This document shows positions 1 through 7,562 of a stretch of DNA of 64,000 nt, piece after piece. How positions within the stretch are numbered: the first letter of the stretch is position 1; the number at the start of each line of letters is the position of its first letter. Both the position numbers and the translations under genes were made by a program. Origin of the DNA: DATHZQ01 sp965216945 (lineage in GTDB: Bacteria > Actinomycetota > Acidimicrobiia > Spongiisociales > UBA5794); assembly GCA_965216945.1 (NCBI GenBank), contig CBDCGU010000003.1, positions 1,116,001 to 1,180,000 on the forward strand, in the 5' to 3' direction. The notes beneath the pieces are model-generated. The model did not search any database and was not told the DNA's origin. It was given only the letters and a program-made list of their open reading frames with translations.

Positions 1-794
1 CCCATCGCCGGCAAGATCAGCACGTAGACCTCGGGATGTCCGAAGAGCCAGAAGAGGTGCTGCCACAGCAACGGGTCACCCCCCGCGGCCGCTTCGTAGA
101 AGACCGTGCCGAAGTTGCGGTCGAGGAACAGCTGGAAGAGCCCGATGGCAACCGGCGGAAGGGAGAAGATCAGCAGGAAGGCCACCACCAACGCCATCCA
201 GGCAAACACCGGCATGCGCAGCAATGACATACCGGGAGCCCGCATGGTGAACACCGTGGCGATGAAGTTGGCGGACGAGGCGATCGACGCCACCCCGAGC
301 AACTGAAGCCCGATCACCCAGTAGTCCATGCGGACGACCTCGGGCAGCTGTGTCGCCAGGGGCGAGTAGCCGACCCACGCACCGTCCGGAGCGCCACCGA
401 CGAAGAAGGATGTGTAGATCACGATCCCGGCGAAGAGGAAGAGCCAGTAGCTGAAGGCGTTCAGCCGTGGAAAGGCAACGTCACGAGCACCCAGCAGGAT
501 CGGCAGGAAGTAGTTGGTGAAGGCGGCGGCGATGGGCATCACGACGAGGAACACCATGGTCAGCCCGTGCATCGTGAACAGCTGGTTGTACGCAGCAGCG
601 CTCAGCACCTCGCCGTTCGGCTGGGCGAGCTGCCAGCGCACGAACAACGCTTCGAGACCGCCGACGATGAAGAAGACGAATGCGGTCACCGCATACAAGA
701 GGCCGATGCGTTTGTGGTCGACCGTGGTGACCCAGGCCCACAGACCCTTCTCACCGGTCGACGGCTCCACGACCCGTTCCGTGGTCACCGCCAC
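1..794 (-). CDS. ctaD: Cytochrome c oxidase subunit I, C-terminus cut by the window edge
   Basis: Catalytic haem-copper subunit of aa3/caa3 oxidase, a polytopic inner-membrane protein that reduces O2. The first 264 residues are present. A GTG start at 794 is preceded by GGAGG and followed by a short cytosolic segment and the typical VTTVDHKRIG before helix 1. Visible are the low-spin haem a ligand His76 in FTMHGLTM and, near the truncated end, FGHPEVYVLI with the CuB ligand His253 and the cross-linked Tyr257. The rest, with the remaining CuB histidines, lies left of base 1. It follows ctaC by 43 bases on the same strand, so the two are probably co-transcribed. Identity is certain; only the 3' end is missing. 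Confidence 0.97.
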   Translation of the reverse strand, partial: MAVTTERVVEPSTGEKGLWAWVTTVDHKRIGLLYAVTAFVFFIVGGLEALFVRWQLAQPNGEVLSAAAYNQLFTMHGLTMVFLVVMPIAAAFTNYFLPILLGARDVAFPRLNAFSYWLFLFAGIVIYTSFFVGGAPDGAWVGYSPLATQLPEVVRMDYWVIGLQLLGVASIASSANFIATVFTMRAPGMSLLRMPVFAWMALVVAFLLIFSLPPVAIGLFQLFLDRNFGTVFYEAAAGGDPLLWQHLFWLFGHPEVYVLILPAM

Positions 795-837
795 GTCGGC
801 CTCCCTCCGTGCGTCCAGATGGTCTCGTCCATCGCAC

Positions 838-2049
838 TCAATCCCATGACTCGAGCATCGCGATCAGATTGTCGATCTCGTCACCCGTCAGCCCGAACGA
901 CGGCATGCCCAAGATACGACCGGATGGTATGTCGTTGCGATCGGGGTCCATCGGCTTCAGGTCGGAGGGGTTGTTGAGCCAGCGGCGCAAGTGATCGAGG
1001 GCCTCGGGGTTGGCCCACGGCGTGTCGAAGGTCGCACCTCCGAAGGTCTCCCGGCTGCCGAAGTGGGTGAGATTGGGCCCGAGCGACGAACGGAACTCGG
1101 CGTCGTCGAGCTGGATGAAGTTGTCGGGTCCGACCGTTTCCACCGTGCCGTCGGGCATCGCGACGGTGGCCTGGTGGCATGCCGTGCACACCAGATTGAA
1201 CGTGTCCCAACCGTCGGCAGCCCGCCCTTCGACCGGCACGGCAGCGGGCCGGAGCTGGTCCGCCGCCCAAGCGGCGAAACCCTCATCGTCGTGGACAAAG
1301 ACGCGAAGACGCATGTCGGCGTGGGCGAGGCCGCAGAACTCGGCGCACTGGCCGAGAATGACACCCTCACCAAAGCCGTTGTCCGTGAGGACCACGTCGC
1401 CGTCGGCCTCCAGCGTCAGCGTCGTTGCCAGGCCCGGCACGACGTCACGCTTCCCGTTGAGTGGCGGGATCCAGAAGCTGTGGATCACATCGGCCGACGT
1501 CATCGTGAGGTTCACCGGTGTCGCCGCTGGGATGTGGAGCTCGTTGGCCGTGATGAGCGCCCGCCCGTCCTCCGCGACGACGTCGGGGTAAACGAACTCC
1601 CACCACCATTGGTGTCCCGTCACCTCGATCTGCAGCACGTCCGGGCCCTGGGGGACCTCGCGCACGCTGAACAGCGTTTGGATCGTGGGAACAGCCAGAA
1701 CGGCGAGCAGTACCGCAGGGATGATGGTCCACACGATCTCGAGACGGGTGTTGCCGTGGATCTGCTTCGGCTCCCGGTCGTCGTTCTTGCGCTGCCGGAA
1801 GCGAATGAGGCTGACGAAGAAGGCGATCATCACGAGCACGAAGATGATCGTGGCGAGGATCAGCACCAGTTCCCAGAGACCGTCGATCTCCTCGGCGATG
1901 GGCCCCTGGGGCTCGAGCGACGACTGCGGCCCCGATCCCGAGCATGCCGACACCACCAAGAGGAGCACGACCAGCCCGAGGCGGCGAGTGACCCGGACGC
2001 TGCGGCCGATACCCGAAGGGCGCCGGTGTCGCACAGATCGACGTGTCAC
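838..2049 (-). CDS. ctaC: Cytochrome c oxidase subunit II with fused cytochrome c domain (caa3 type)
   Basis: Electron-entry subunit of the oxidase. A lipoprotein-type signal (LVVLLLVVSAC) is followed by two transmembrane helices, the GHQWWWEFVY aromatic patch, and the complete CuA site CAEFCGLAHADM (C-x3-C-x3-H-x2-M). The C-terminal extension carries CTACH, a c-type haem motif, with MPSFGLTGDEI near the end containing the probable distal Met, so electrons can arrive from soluble or fused cytochrome c. I chose GTG 2049, which has GGGAGCG upstream; an in-frame ATG at 2100 would add 17 residues. It lies upstream of ctaD on the same strand. The caa3 architecture fits Actinobacteria and other aerobic oxidisers. 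Confidence 0.95.
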   Translation of the reverse strand: MTRRSVRHRRPSGIGRSVRVTRRLGLVVLLLVVSACSGSGPQSSLEPQGPIAEEIDGLWELVLILATIIFVLVMIAFFVSLIRFRQRKNDDREPKQIHGNTRLEIVWTIIPAVLLAVLAVPTIQTLFSVREVPQGPDVLQIEVTGHQWWWEFVYPDVVAEDGRALITANELHIPAATPVNLTMTSADVIHSFWIPPLNGKRDVVPGLATTLTLEADGDVVLTDNGFGEGVILGQCAEFCGLAHADMRLRVFVHDDEGFAAWAADQLRPAAVPVEGRAADGWDTFNLVCTACHQATVAMPDGTVETVGPDNFIQLDDAEFRSSLGPNLTHFGSRETFGGATFDTPWANPEALDHLRRWLNNPSDLKPMDPDRNDIPSGRILGMPSFGLTGDEIDNLIAMLESWD

Positions 2050-2128
2050 CTTGCTGTTCGCTCCCACGTTTGTCCGGACAGCTTGCGATGTGGGCGGCAT
2101 CGTACCGAGCGACTCCCGCCGAATGAAA

Positions 2129-2977
2129 TCATGGCAGGATCGCCGCGAGCTCGCTCGGATCCATCACGCCTTCGAAGCGCCCGATGACGATTCCGGCGTC
2201 GTCCATGGCAAAAACCCAGGGTTCGGACGGCAGCGCAAACCAGTCGAGACCGACCGCCGGCGCCAGATGCTCGGCGTCCGGAGCAAAGTCCGGATCTGTG
2301 AGGCCGGTGAAGACTTCCACGTGGATGAAGTCGACGTCCGGGTGGTCCGGTGCGAGCCGTTTCACCTCGTCGAGTAGCGGGCCACACGCCGCGGTCTGGC
2401 AGTACGCAGGTGTGCTGAATACCACCACCGTCGGCCGGCCGTTCTGCAATGCCTCGGGCAACGTCAGCTCGTAGAACGACGGTTCCGGGTCGGGATCGGT
2501 CGTCAGCTCCTCGATGGGGAGCTCGTCGAGCGTCGGGGTTGGCGCCGGCGGTGCAGGCTCGCCGAGAGCGGGCGCCAAGGGGTTGTCGACCACGGAGAAC
2601 AACACCGGGTCCAGGGGATCGCCACCTTCCGGGATCACGGTGGCGACCCAGATGCCCGAACGGTCGAACTCGAAGGTCGCCCGATACAGACCGGTGGCAT
2701 TCGGGACGATCCACGTCCACTCGCCGTCGGCCTGTTGCCTGGCGTCGGGGTCAGATTCCGGATGGACTTCGATGACGATCGGCTGGTCGGGGGCACCGAG
2801 CCGCGCTCCCGTCTCGTCGCCGATACCGATGAGGACACGTCCCTGACCGACGCCGATGTCGGAGGACGCCTGCAAGGCAAACGCGTTGTCTCCGAATGGT
2901 GACCCGCCGCCCGAGCAGGCCGCGAGGACCAGTGCGGTGGCGATGCAGGCCGCGATCAGACGGAGGAGGTTGGTCAT
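2129..2977 (-). CDS. Lipoprotein with thioredoxin-like C-terminal domain
   Basis: Predicted cell-surface lipoprotein of 282 residues. ATG 2977 is chosen because it begins a short signal peptide ending in the lipobox LVLAAC at Cys21. Residues about 35-130 look like a beta-sandwich (GRVLIGIGDETGARLGAP, later RATFEFDRSGIW), followed by an acidic Pro-rich linker. Residues about 175-282 look like a thioredoxin fold: RPTVVVFSTPAYCQTAACGP, with Cys193 and Cys198 spaced C-x4-C instead of C-x2-C, and a later EPWVFAMDDAGIV strand. It sits directly upstream of ctaC, so a role in oxidase copper or cysteine handling, analogous to Sco/SenC, is plausible but unproven. An exact family was not recognised. Confidence 0.8.
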   Translation of the reverse strand: MTNLLRLIAACIATALVLAACSGGGSPFGDNAFALQASSDIGVGQGRVLIGIGDETGARLGAPDQPIVIEVHPESDPDARQQADGEWTWIVPNATGLYRATFEFDRSGIWVATVIPEGGDPLDPVLFSVVDNPLAPALGEPAPPAPTPTLDELPIEELTTDPDPEPSFYELTLPEALQNGRPTVVVFSTPAYCQTAACGPLLDEVKRLAPDHPDVDFIHVEVFTGLTDPDFAPDAEHLAPAVGLDWFALPSEPWVFAMDDAGIVIGRFEGVMDPSELAAILP

Positions 2978-3216
2978 GCGGTGCGCAAAGTAGTGCGGCA
3001 AACGAGCAACGCCGCATCGAATCGTCAGATTCGCGCCTGTGCTCATGGCCGGCGGGACGACCGCTCATCCATGTGTGATCCCAGGGACCCGACCCAGATC
3101 GCCCAGGCCACACCTACCGGCGCACCGCCGTCCGCTCGGGCATTCGGGCGTGGTGGCACTGCCATACTGGGCGGCTTGCCGCTCCGAGAGGCGCCCCTCC
3201 CAATGGTCGAAGGCCC

Positions 3217-4542
3217 ATGATCGAACGAGACGAGGTCTTTCGTGTCAAGACCGACCGCCGACCCGGGATCCTGGCGCGTGTTCTCGAGGCGATCGCCGGG
3301 CACGGCGCCCATGTCGGTGAGATCGCAACACTCCACATCACGCCCGATTACAACATCAGGGACATCGTCGTCATTGCTCCGTCGGATGCCGAGGTGGGCC
3401 CCATCACCAGGGCGATCGCTGCGGTGGAAGGAGCGGAGCTCGTCTCGAAGCCGATCGACCGCGTCTTCGACCGGCACCGCCTCGGGAAGCTGAAGGTCGT
3501 CCCCGATGTCGAGGTGCGCACTCTGCAGGACATGCGCGAGATCTATACGCCTGGGGTCGCCAGGGTGTCCGCCGCCATCGCCGCCGACCCGGCTCTGGCG
3601 TCGGAGTACACGTGGAAGGGTCGCACCATCGCCGTCGTCAGCGACGGGAGCCGCGTCCTCGGTCTCGGCAACGTCGGAGCGGAGGCCAGCCTCCCGGTGA
3701 TGGAGGGCAAGGCGATGTTCTACTCGATGTTCGCCGGTCTCAATGCGATACCGATCGTGTTGGGAACGCAAGATCCCGACGAGATCATCAGAACCGTGTG
3801 CAACATCGCCCCCGGGTTCGGCGGGATACATCTCGAGGACATCGCCTCGCCCGGGATCTACCGCGTCGAGGTCGAACTCGACGAGCGGCTCGACATCCCG
3901 GTGTTCCACGACGACCAGCATGGAACCGCGGTGGTGTTGCTGGCTGCCGCCCTGAGGGCAGCCGAACTCTCCGGCCGCCGCATCGAGGAACTGGTCTTCG
4001 GGCAAATCGGCCTCGGAGCGGCCGGATCGGCGATCGCGATGCTCGCTACGGCATTCCCGTTTGCCAAGGTCGTCGCCTATGACCCGAACGAAGCGGCCGG
4101 CGAGCGTCTGCTCGAGATGGCGGACGGCGGTTCCGTCGATGTGTTCTGGAGCGGTCGCGACGAGATGCGACGGGTGATGATGAGTGCCGACGTGCTGGTC
4201 ATGACGACGGGCCAGCCGAACCTGATGAAACCGGAGTGGGTGCAGCCCGGCCAGATGATCATGGCGCTGTCCAACCCGGTGCCAGAGATCGGCCGCGACG
4301 AGGCCCGAGCCGCGGGTGCCGCCATCGCCACCGACGGATCGATCGTCAACAACGTGCTCGCCTATCCGGGGCTCTTCCGGGGTGCGCTGGTGGCGGGCGC
4401 CGAGCGCATCAGCCTTCCGATGAAACGAATCGCCGCCGAGACGCTGGCCGGCTTGGCGCCGGGGGACGAGTTGTTGCCCGACCCGCTCGACCGCTCGATC
4501 CACGAACGTGTAGCGGCGGCGGTCGCCGCCGCCGCCCGCTGA
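3217..4542 (+). CDS. NAD-dependent malic enzyme with N-terminal ACT domain
   Basis: Oxidative decarboxylation of malate to pyruvate and CO2, in the cytosol. Residues 1-75 form an ACT regulatory domain (RRPGILARVLEAIAGHGAHV), an arrangement common in actinobacterial and firmicute malic enzymes. The malic domain follows, with IYTPGVARVS (catalytic Tyr), the lysine region VMEGKAMFYSMFAGLNAIPI, the metal-binding PVFHDDQHGTAVV, and a Rossmann motif FGQIGLGAAGSAIAML for NAD. At 441 residues it is the short bacterial form, not the MaeB fusion with phosphotransacetylase. The next gene starts three bases after the stop, indicating co-transcription. The ACT domain suggests allosteric control by an amino acid, which is inference. 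Confidence 0.93.
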   Translation: MIERDEVFRVKTDRRPGILARVLEAIAGHGAHVGEIATLHITPDYNIRDIVVIAPSDAEVGPITRAIAAVEGAELVSKPIDRVFDRHRLGKLKVVPDVEVRTLQDMREIYTPGVARVSAAIAADPALASEYTWKGRTIAVVSDGSRVLGLGNVGAEASLPVMEGKAMFYSMFAGLNAIPIVLGTQDPDEIIRTVCNIAPGFGGIHLEDIASPGIYRVEVELDERLDIPVFHDDQHGTAVVLLAAALRAAELSGRRIEELVFGQIGLGAAGSAIAMLATAFPFAKVVAYDPNEAAGERLLEMADGGSVDVFWSGRDEMRRVMMSADVLVMTTGQPNLMKPEWVQPGQMIMALSNPVPEIGRDEARAAGAAIATDGSIVNNVLAYPGLFRGALVAGAERISLPMKRIAAETLAGLAPGDELLPDPLDRSIHERVAAAVAAAAR

Positions 4543-4545
4543 CCC

Positions 4546-5265
4546 GTGCCGGTCAGCGCCTGGGAGATCGTGGCCGCGCTCGCGGTCACCTTGATCGCGG
4601 CGGCGGCTCAGGGTGTCGTCGGGATCGGGTTTGCGGTGGTGTCCGTGCCAACGCTGGCACTGATCAACCCCCTGCTCTCCCCAGTGCCGCAGATCCTCAT
4701 GGTGTTCCCGCTCACGCTGGCGATGGCGTGGCGCGAGCGCGCTCACGTCGATCTGAAAGGCATGCCGTGGCTGCTGGCGGGCCGTGTCCCCGGCGTCATC
4801 ATCGGCTTCGCCCTGCTCACGGTTGCGGTGCCGCGAACGCTGGACCTGATGATCGCAACGATGGTGCTGGCGGGCGTTGCCATCCGAGCCGGCAACATCG
4901 CGGTACGCAAAACGCACGCGGCGGAGTTCGCGGTCGGTACGTTCGCCGGAACCGCCAGCATGGTCGCCTCGATCGGTGGACCCCCGATGGCGCTGCTCTA
5001 CCAAGACGAGCAGGCAGCGACCATGCGATCGACACTGGCCGTCGTGTTCACGATCGGAGTCGCCCTCACCGTCTCGGCACGGGCATTCGGCGGGCTGATC
5101 ACGAAGAATGACGTGCAGGTGGCGGCGATGTTGCTACCGGCGATGTTGGCGGGCTATGCGCTGAGCCTCCGTGTGGCGCAACGGGTCAGCGACACTGTGG
5201 TGCGTCGCGGCATCCTGGTCGTGTCGACCGTCGCCGCCCTCGGTTTGGTGTTGCGGGCGGTGTAG
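4546..5265 (+). CDS. TSUP (TauE/SafE) family permease
   Basis: A 239-residue integral membrane protein with about eight hydrophobic helices and the repeated family signature: AAAQGVVGIGFAVVSVP near the N-terminus and GTASMVASIGGPPMALL in the second half. Family members export or import sulfite, sulfonates and other small organic or sulfur anions. The GTG start lies three bases after the malic-enzyme stop, so the two genes are probably one transcript. A link to organic-anion (malate or pyruvate) metabolism is possible, but the substrate cannot be read from sequence. Confidence 0.9.
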   Translation: MPVSAWEIVAALAVTLIAAAAQGVVGIGFAVVSVPTLALINPLLSPVPQILMVFPLTLAMAWRERAHVDLKGMPWLLAGRVPGVIIGFALLTVAVPRTLDLMIATMVLAGVAIRAGNIAVRKTHAAEFAVGTFAGTASMVASIGGPPMALLYQDEQAATMRSTLAVVFTIGVALTVSARAFGGLITKNDVQVAAMLLPAMLAGYALSLRVAQRVSDTVVRRGILVVSTVAALGLVLRAV

Positions 5266-5331
5266 CAGGGTGCCTCGTCTCCCGACCTTGCGATGTTCAG
5301 GAACCGGATCTGGAGCGTCTTCAGTGCCCCG

Positions 5332-5865
5332 TCATACGCCGAGGTGCCCGGCCACGAAGGCAGCCCGTTCCTCAACCGAGGCGTTGGGGACCGAGGTCAC
5401 GTCGTAGCCCGTGCGGGCGAACGCCGAGCACAGCGCCTCGTGGAACCGGAGCGTCATGGCAAAGCTCATGGTCCGCTCTTCGTCGGTCGAATAGATGGCT
5501 TCCCATGGCTCGAGCATGAGAACGTCGGAGTTGTAGCGGTAGCGCGTAGCGGCCTCGAGACTCGGGTCCGGGTCGGTTCCGAGGTACAGCGCGTACGCAA
5601 CACAATCGGGTAGCCCGCGGTCGAAGAGGTGCGGACCGCCGCTGTACACCGCGCTGTGGTACTGACGTATCGATCGCTGCAGCAACAGGTCGACGAACGG
5701 CGCCGGCGGTATCTGGGTTCCGAGCGGCTCACCCGATGCTCGGTACTCGGCGAGCACCTGCCGCGCCGGTTCAGGGACGACCCTGATCTGCCCTGCGAGC
5801 GACTGCAGCACCGTGGTCTTCCCGACGCCCGGAGCTCCGGTGAGGATGTGGAGATCGGCGGCCAT
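5332..5865 (-). CDS. Small AAA-type ATP-binding protein
   Basis: A 177-residue soluble protein with a clear Walker A motif, LTGAPGVGKTTVL (residues 8-20), and a later DVLMLEPWE that can serve as Walker B. It resembles the single-domain AAA family related to NadR-type kinase domains: the VVPEPARQVLAEY segment and the conserved arginines fit a P-loop kinase acting on a small molecule. No substrate-specific motif is visible, so only ATP/GTP-binding protein, possibly a nucleotide or cofactor kinase, can be claimed. It ends convergently with the TSUP gene and lies 12 bases downstream of the membrane-anchored XRE gene on the same strand. Confidence 0.75.
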   Translation of the reverse strand: MAADLHILTGAPGVGKTTVLQSLAGQIRVVPEPARQVLAEYRASGEPLGTQIPPAPFVDLLLQRSIRQYHSAVYSGGPHLFDRGLPDCVAYALYLGTDPDPSLEAATRYRYNSDVLMLEPWEAIYSTDEERTMSFAMTLRFHEALCSAFARTGYDVTSVPNASVEERAAFVAGHLGV

Positions 5866-5877
5866 GCGGCGGCGGAC

Positions 5878-6846
5878 TCATCCCTCGATGAAGTTGGGGA
5901 CGGGCTCCACCTCGGTCGGCGTGGACTCGATCGTGTCGAGGATGTCCTTCAACACGTCGAAGAACTCCGGAACCGCCCAGGCGAGTATCCGGAGGAAGAC
6001 GATGAACACGACGATGATCAGCGCCAGCCGGATCCAGAAGAGATAGCTCTTGTCCGGATCGAAGACCACCGCCATGAAGCGCTCGACCGGAGCGAACATG
6101 CGACTCGGTTCGGCGATGCCCAAGTCGTTGGGGTCGATACGAGCCGGTGCAGTCGCCACCATCGCCGGAGCGCTCACGAGACCGCCGGTGGGCTCGAGCA
6201 CGGGAGCGGCGGGCACGACAGGCACGGCCTCCGTGGGGAGATCGACGATGTCGGGACGGTCGTCTCCATCGTCTTCGAGCACCGCCGCCGCGTCCGCGTC
6301 CGAATCGAAGCCGTCGAGCTGATCGTCGTCCGGCTCGTCGTCACCCATGTCAACGGCAGCGACAACGGCCGTCGGGTCGTCGAGGGCCACGCCGCCGTCT
6401 TCCTGCGGCCCTCCGCCGGCGGCGGCTTCGGTTCCCAGGGCCTCCGCTTCCTCCGTCTCGCTCTCGGGCGGGGCTTCGGCGGAGGCCGCGTCTGGTTCGG
6501 CGGCCTCTTCGGTGATCTCGTCGAGACCGAGCTCCTCGTCGACGTCGGCGGCGGCTGTGTCGGCGGCGTCCGAGAAGACGGCACCGGCCCCGGCTGCCGT
6601 GGCGACCGGCGGGTCGTCGACGATTGGCTCCTCCTCCGGCAGTGTCGCCCGCAGCACGCCGACGCTCATATTGAGCTCATCGGCCAGCTGATCGATCATG
6701 TCAGACTCCGGCACTGCGTCGCCGCGTTCCCACGAGCGAACCTTCGTCGCCGTCGTGCCCATCCGGTTGGCGAGCTGCCCGAGCGAGTACCCGAGCGACA
6801 GGCGTCGCTCGTTGATGATCTTGCCGAAGTCGCGGCTGCCGGACAT
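5878..6846 (-). CDS. Membrane-anchored XRE-type helix-turn-helix protein
   Basis: 322 residues from ATG 6846, which has AGGAG four bases upstream. Residues 5-65 are an XRE helix-turn-helix (RRLSLGYSLGQLANRMGTTATKVRSWERGDAVP). Residues about 70-220 are an Asp/Glu/Ala-rich, low-complexity, probably disordered linker. Residues about 265-295 are one strongly hydrophobic segment (FWIRLALIIVVFIVFLRILA), followed by a short tail on the outer side. The layout recalls RodZ (cytosolic XRE domain plus one transmembrane helix), but the linker is far longer and more acidic, and no extracellular RodZ domain remains. Function unknown; it could tether DNA or cytoskeletal partners to the membrane. Confidence 0.8.
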   Translation of the reverse strand: MSGSRDFGKIINERRLSLGYSLGQLANRMGTTATKVRSWERGDAVPESDMIDQLADELNMSVGVLRATLPEEEPIVDDPPVATAAGAGAVFSDAADTAAADVDEELGLDEITEEAAEPDAASAEAPPESETEEAEALGTEAAAGGGPQEDGGVALDDPTAVVAAVDMGDDEPDDDQLDGFDSDADAAAVLEDDGDDRPDIVDLPTEAVPVVPAAPVLEPTGGLVSAPAMVATAPARIDPNDLGIAEPSRMFAPVERFMAVVFDPDKSYLFWIRLALIIVVFIVFLRILAWAVPEFFDVLKDILDTIESTPTEVEPVPNFIEG

Positions 6847-6953
6847 GAAGCTCCTGGGAAAGGCCGAAACCGGAGGATATCGCAGATCAGCGCATAGGGT
6901 CGTCACTCATATCGAGCCGTGCAGGGCAACCGCATCGGGATCTCGGGCGGACG

Positions 6954-7445
6954 CTAGCGCTGACCCTTCCTCCCCGTCTGTTTGCGGTGGAGGGAGATCC
7001 CCGCCGGCAGTTGGTACTCGCCCGCCTCGATAGCGGCGTCGATCGCCGCCAGGTCGGCAAAGGTGGTGGTGCTCAGCTCGTTCATGAACGCTCGCTGGGC
7101 CCGCGACCATGTCTCATGAACCGGGCACACGTGGATCCAATCACAGGGACCTCCGGTGAGCACACACGCCTCGAGGGCGACGGCCCCTTCGGAGGCCTCG
7201 ACCACCTCGAGCAAACTCACTTCCCGAGGTGGCCGCCCCAAGGCATAACCGCCGTCCGGGCCGGCCATCGCCACCAGCACGCCGCCACGGACCAGCTCGG
7301 CGAGAATCTGGCCGATGTAGCGCTCGGGAATCTCCATGGCCGTGGCGATCTCCCGAGACTTGCGCCGACCCTGCTCCCAGTGCCGCGCAAGATCGAGCAC
7401 GGCGCGGACGGCGTAGTCGCCTTTCCGGCCCAGCGTCAGCCGCAC
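6954..7445 (-). CDS. Rrf2-family Fe-S transcriptional regulator
   Basis: 163 residues, GTG start. An N-terminal winged helix (LTLGRKGDYAVRAVLDLA, then REIATAMEIPERYIGQILAEL) is followed by a wing ending in GPDGGYALGRP and three cysteines, C94-x6-C101-x5-C107, typical of IscR/NsrR/RsrR-type [2Fe-2S] or [4Fe-4S] sensors. The C-terminal tail is basic. It is transcribed away from the molybdoenzyme operon starting at 7563 and shares its promoter region, so the simplest reading is redox- or NO-responsive control of that operon and of itself. Which ligand it senses cannot be told from sequence. Confidence 0.92.
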   Translation of the reverse strand: MRLTLGRKGDYAVRAVLDLARHWEQGRRKSREIATAMEIPERYIGQILAELVRGGVLVAMAGPDGGYALGRPPREVSLLEVVEASEGAVALEACVLTGGPCDWIHVCPVHETWSRAQRAFMNELSTTTFADLAAIDAAIEAGEYQLPAGISLHRKQTGRKGQR

Positions 7446-7470
7446 GACTCAACCATTACCATCATGCATA

Positions 7471-7496
7471 ACGTTAACTCTGGCGCTTGACGTTAA
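7471..7496. promoter_or_regulatory. Direct repeat ACGTTAA x2, candidate Rrf2 operator
   Basis: ACGTTAA occurs at 7471-7477 and again at 7490-7496, 19 bases apart (about two helical turns). The first copy lies in the palindromic context AACGTTAAC and the second overlaps the -35 element of the operon promoter. The position between rrf2 and its divergent neighbour suits an autoregulated repressor site. The protein-DNA link is inference. Confidence 0.45.
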
Positions 7497-7515
7497 GCCT
7501 CATGGTTGATATATA
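7487..7515 (+). promoter_or_regulatory. Sigma-70-like promoter of the molybdoenzyme operon
   Basis: TTGACG at 7487-7492 and TATATA at 7510-7515 are separated by exactly 17 bases, a near-consensus housekeeping promoter that stands out in this GC-rich DNA. It lies 48 bases upstream of the ATG at 7563 and of its ribosome-binding site GGGAGGG. The -35 overlaps the second ACGTTAA repeat, consistent with repression. Confidence 0.6.
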
Positions 7516-7562
7516 CGGTATTGCGAGCAGCAAGTCCACCACAGGTTCCCTGGGAGGGTCTG

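Noticed and set aside
6053..6640. Simple repeat or recombination hot spot
   Set aside because: The low-complexity bases encode the acidic Asp/Glu/Ala linker of the XRE membrane protein and stay in frame; no exact tandem unit.
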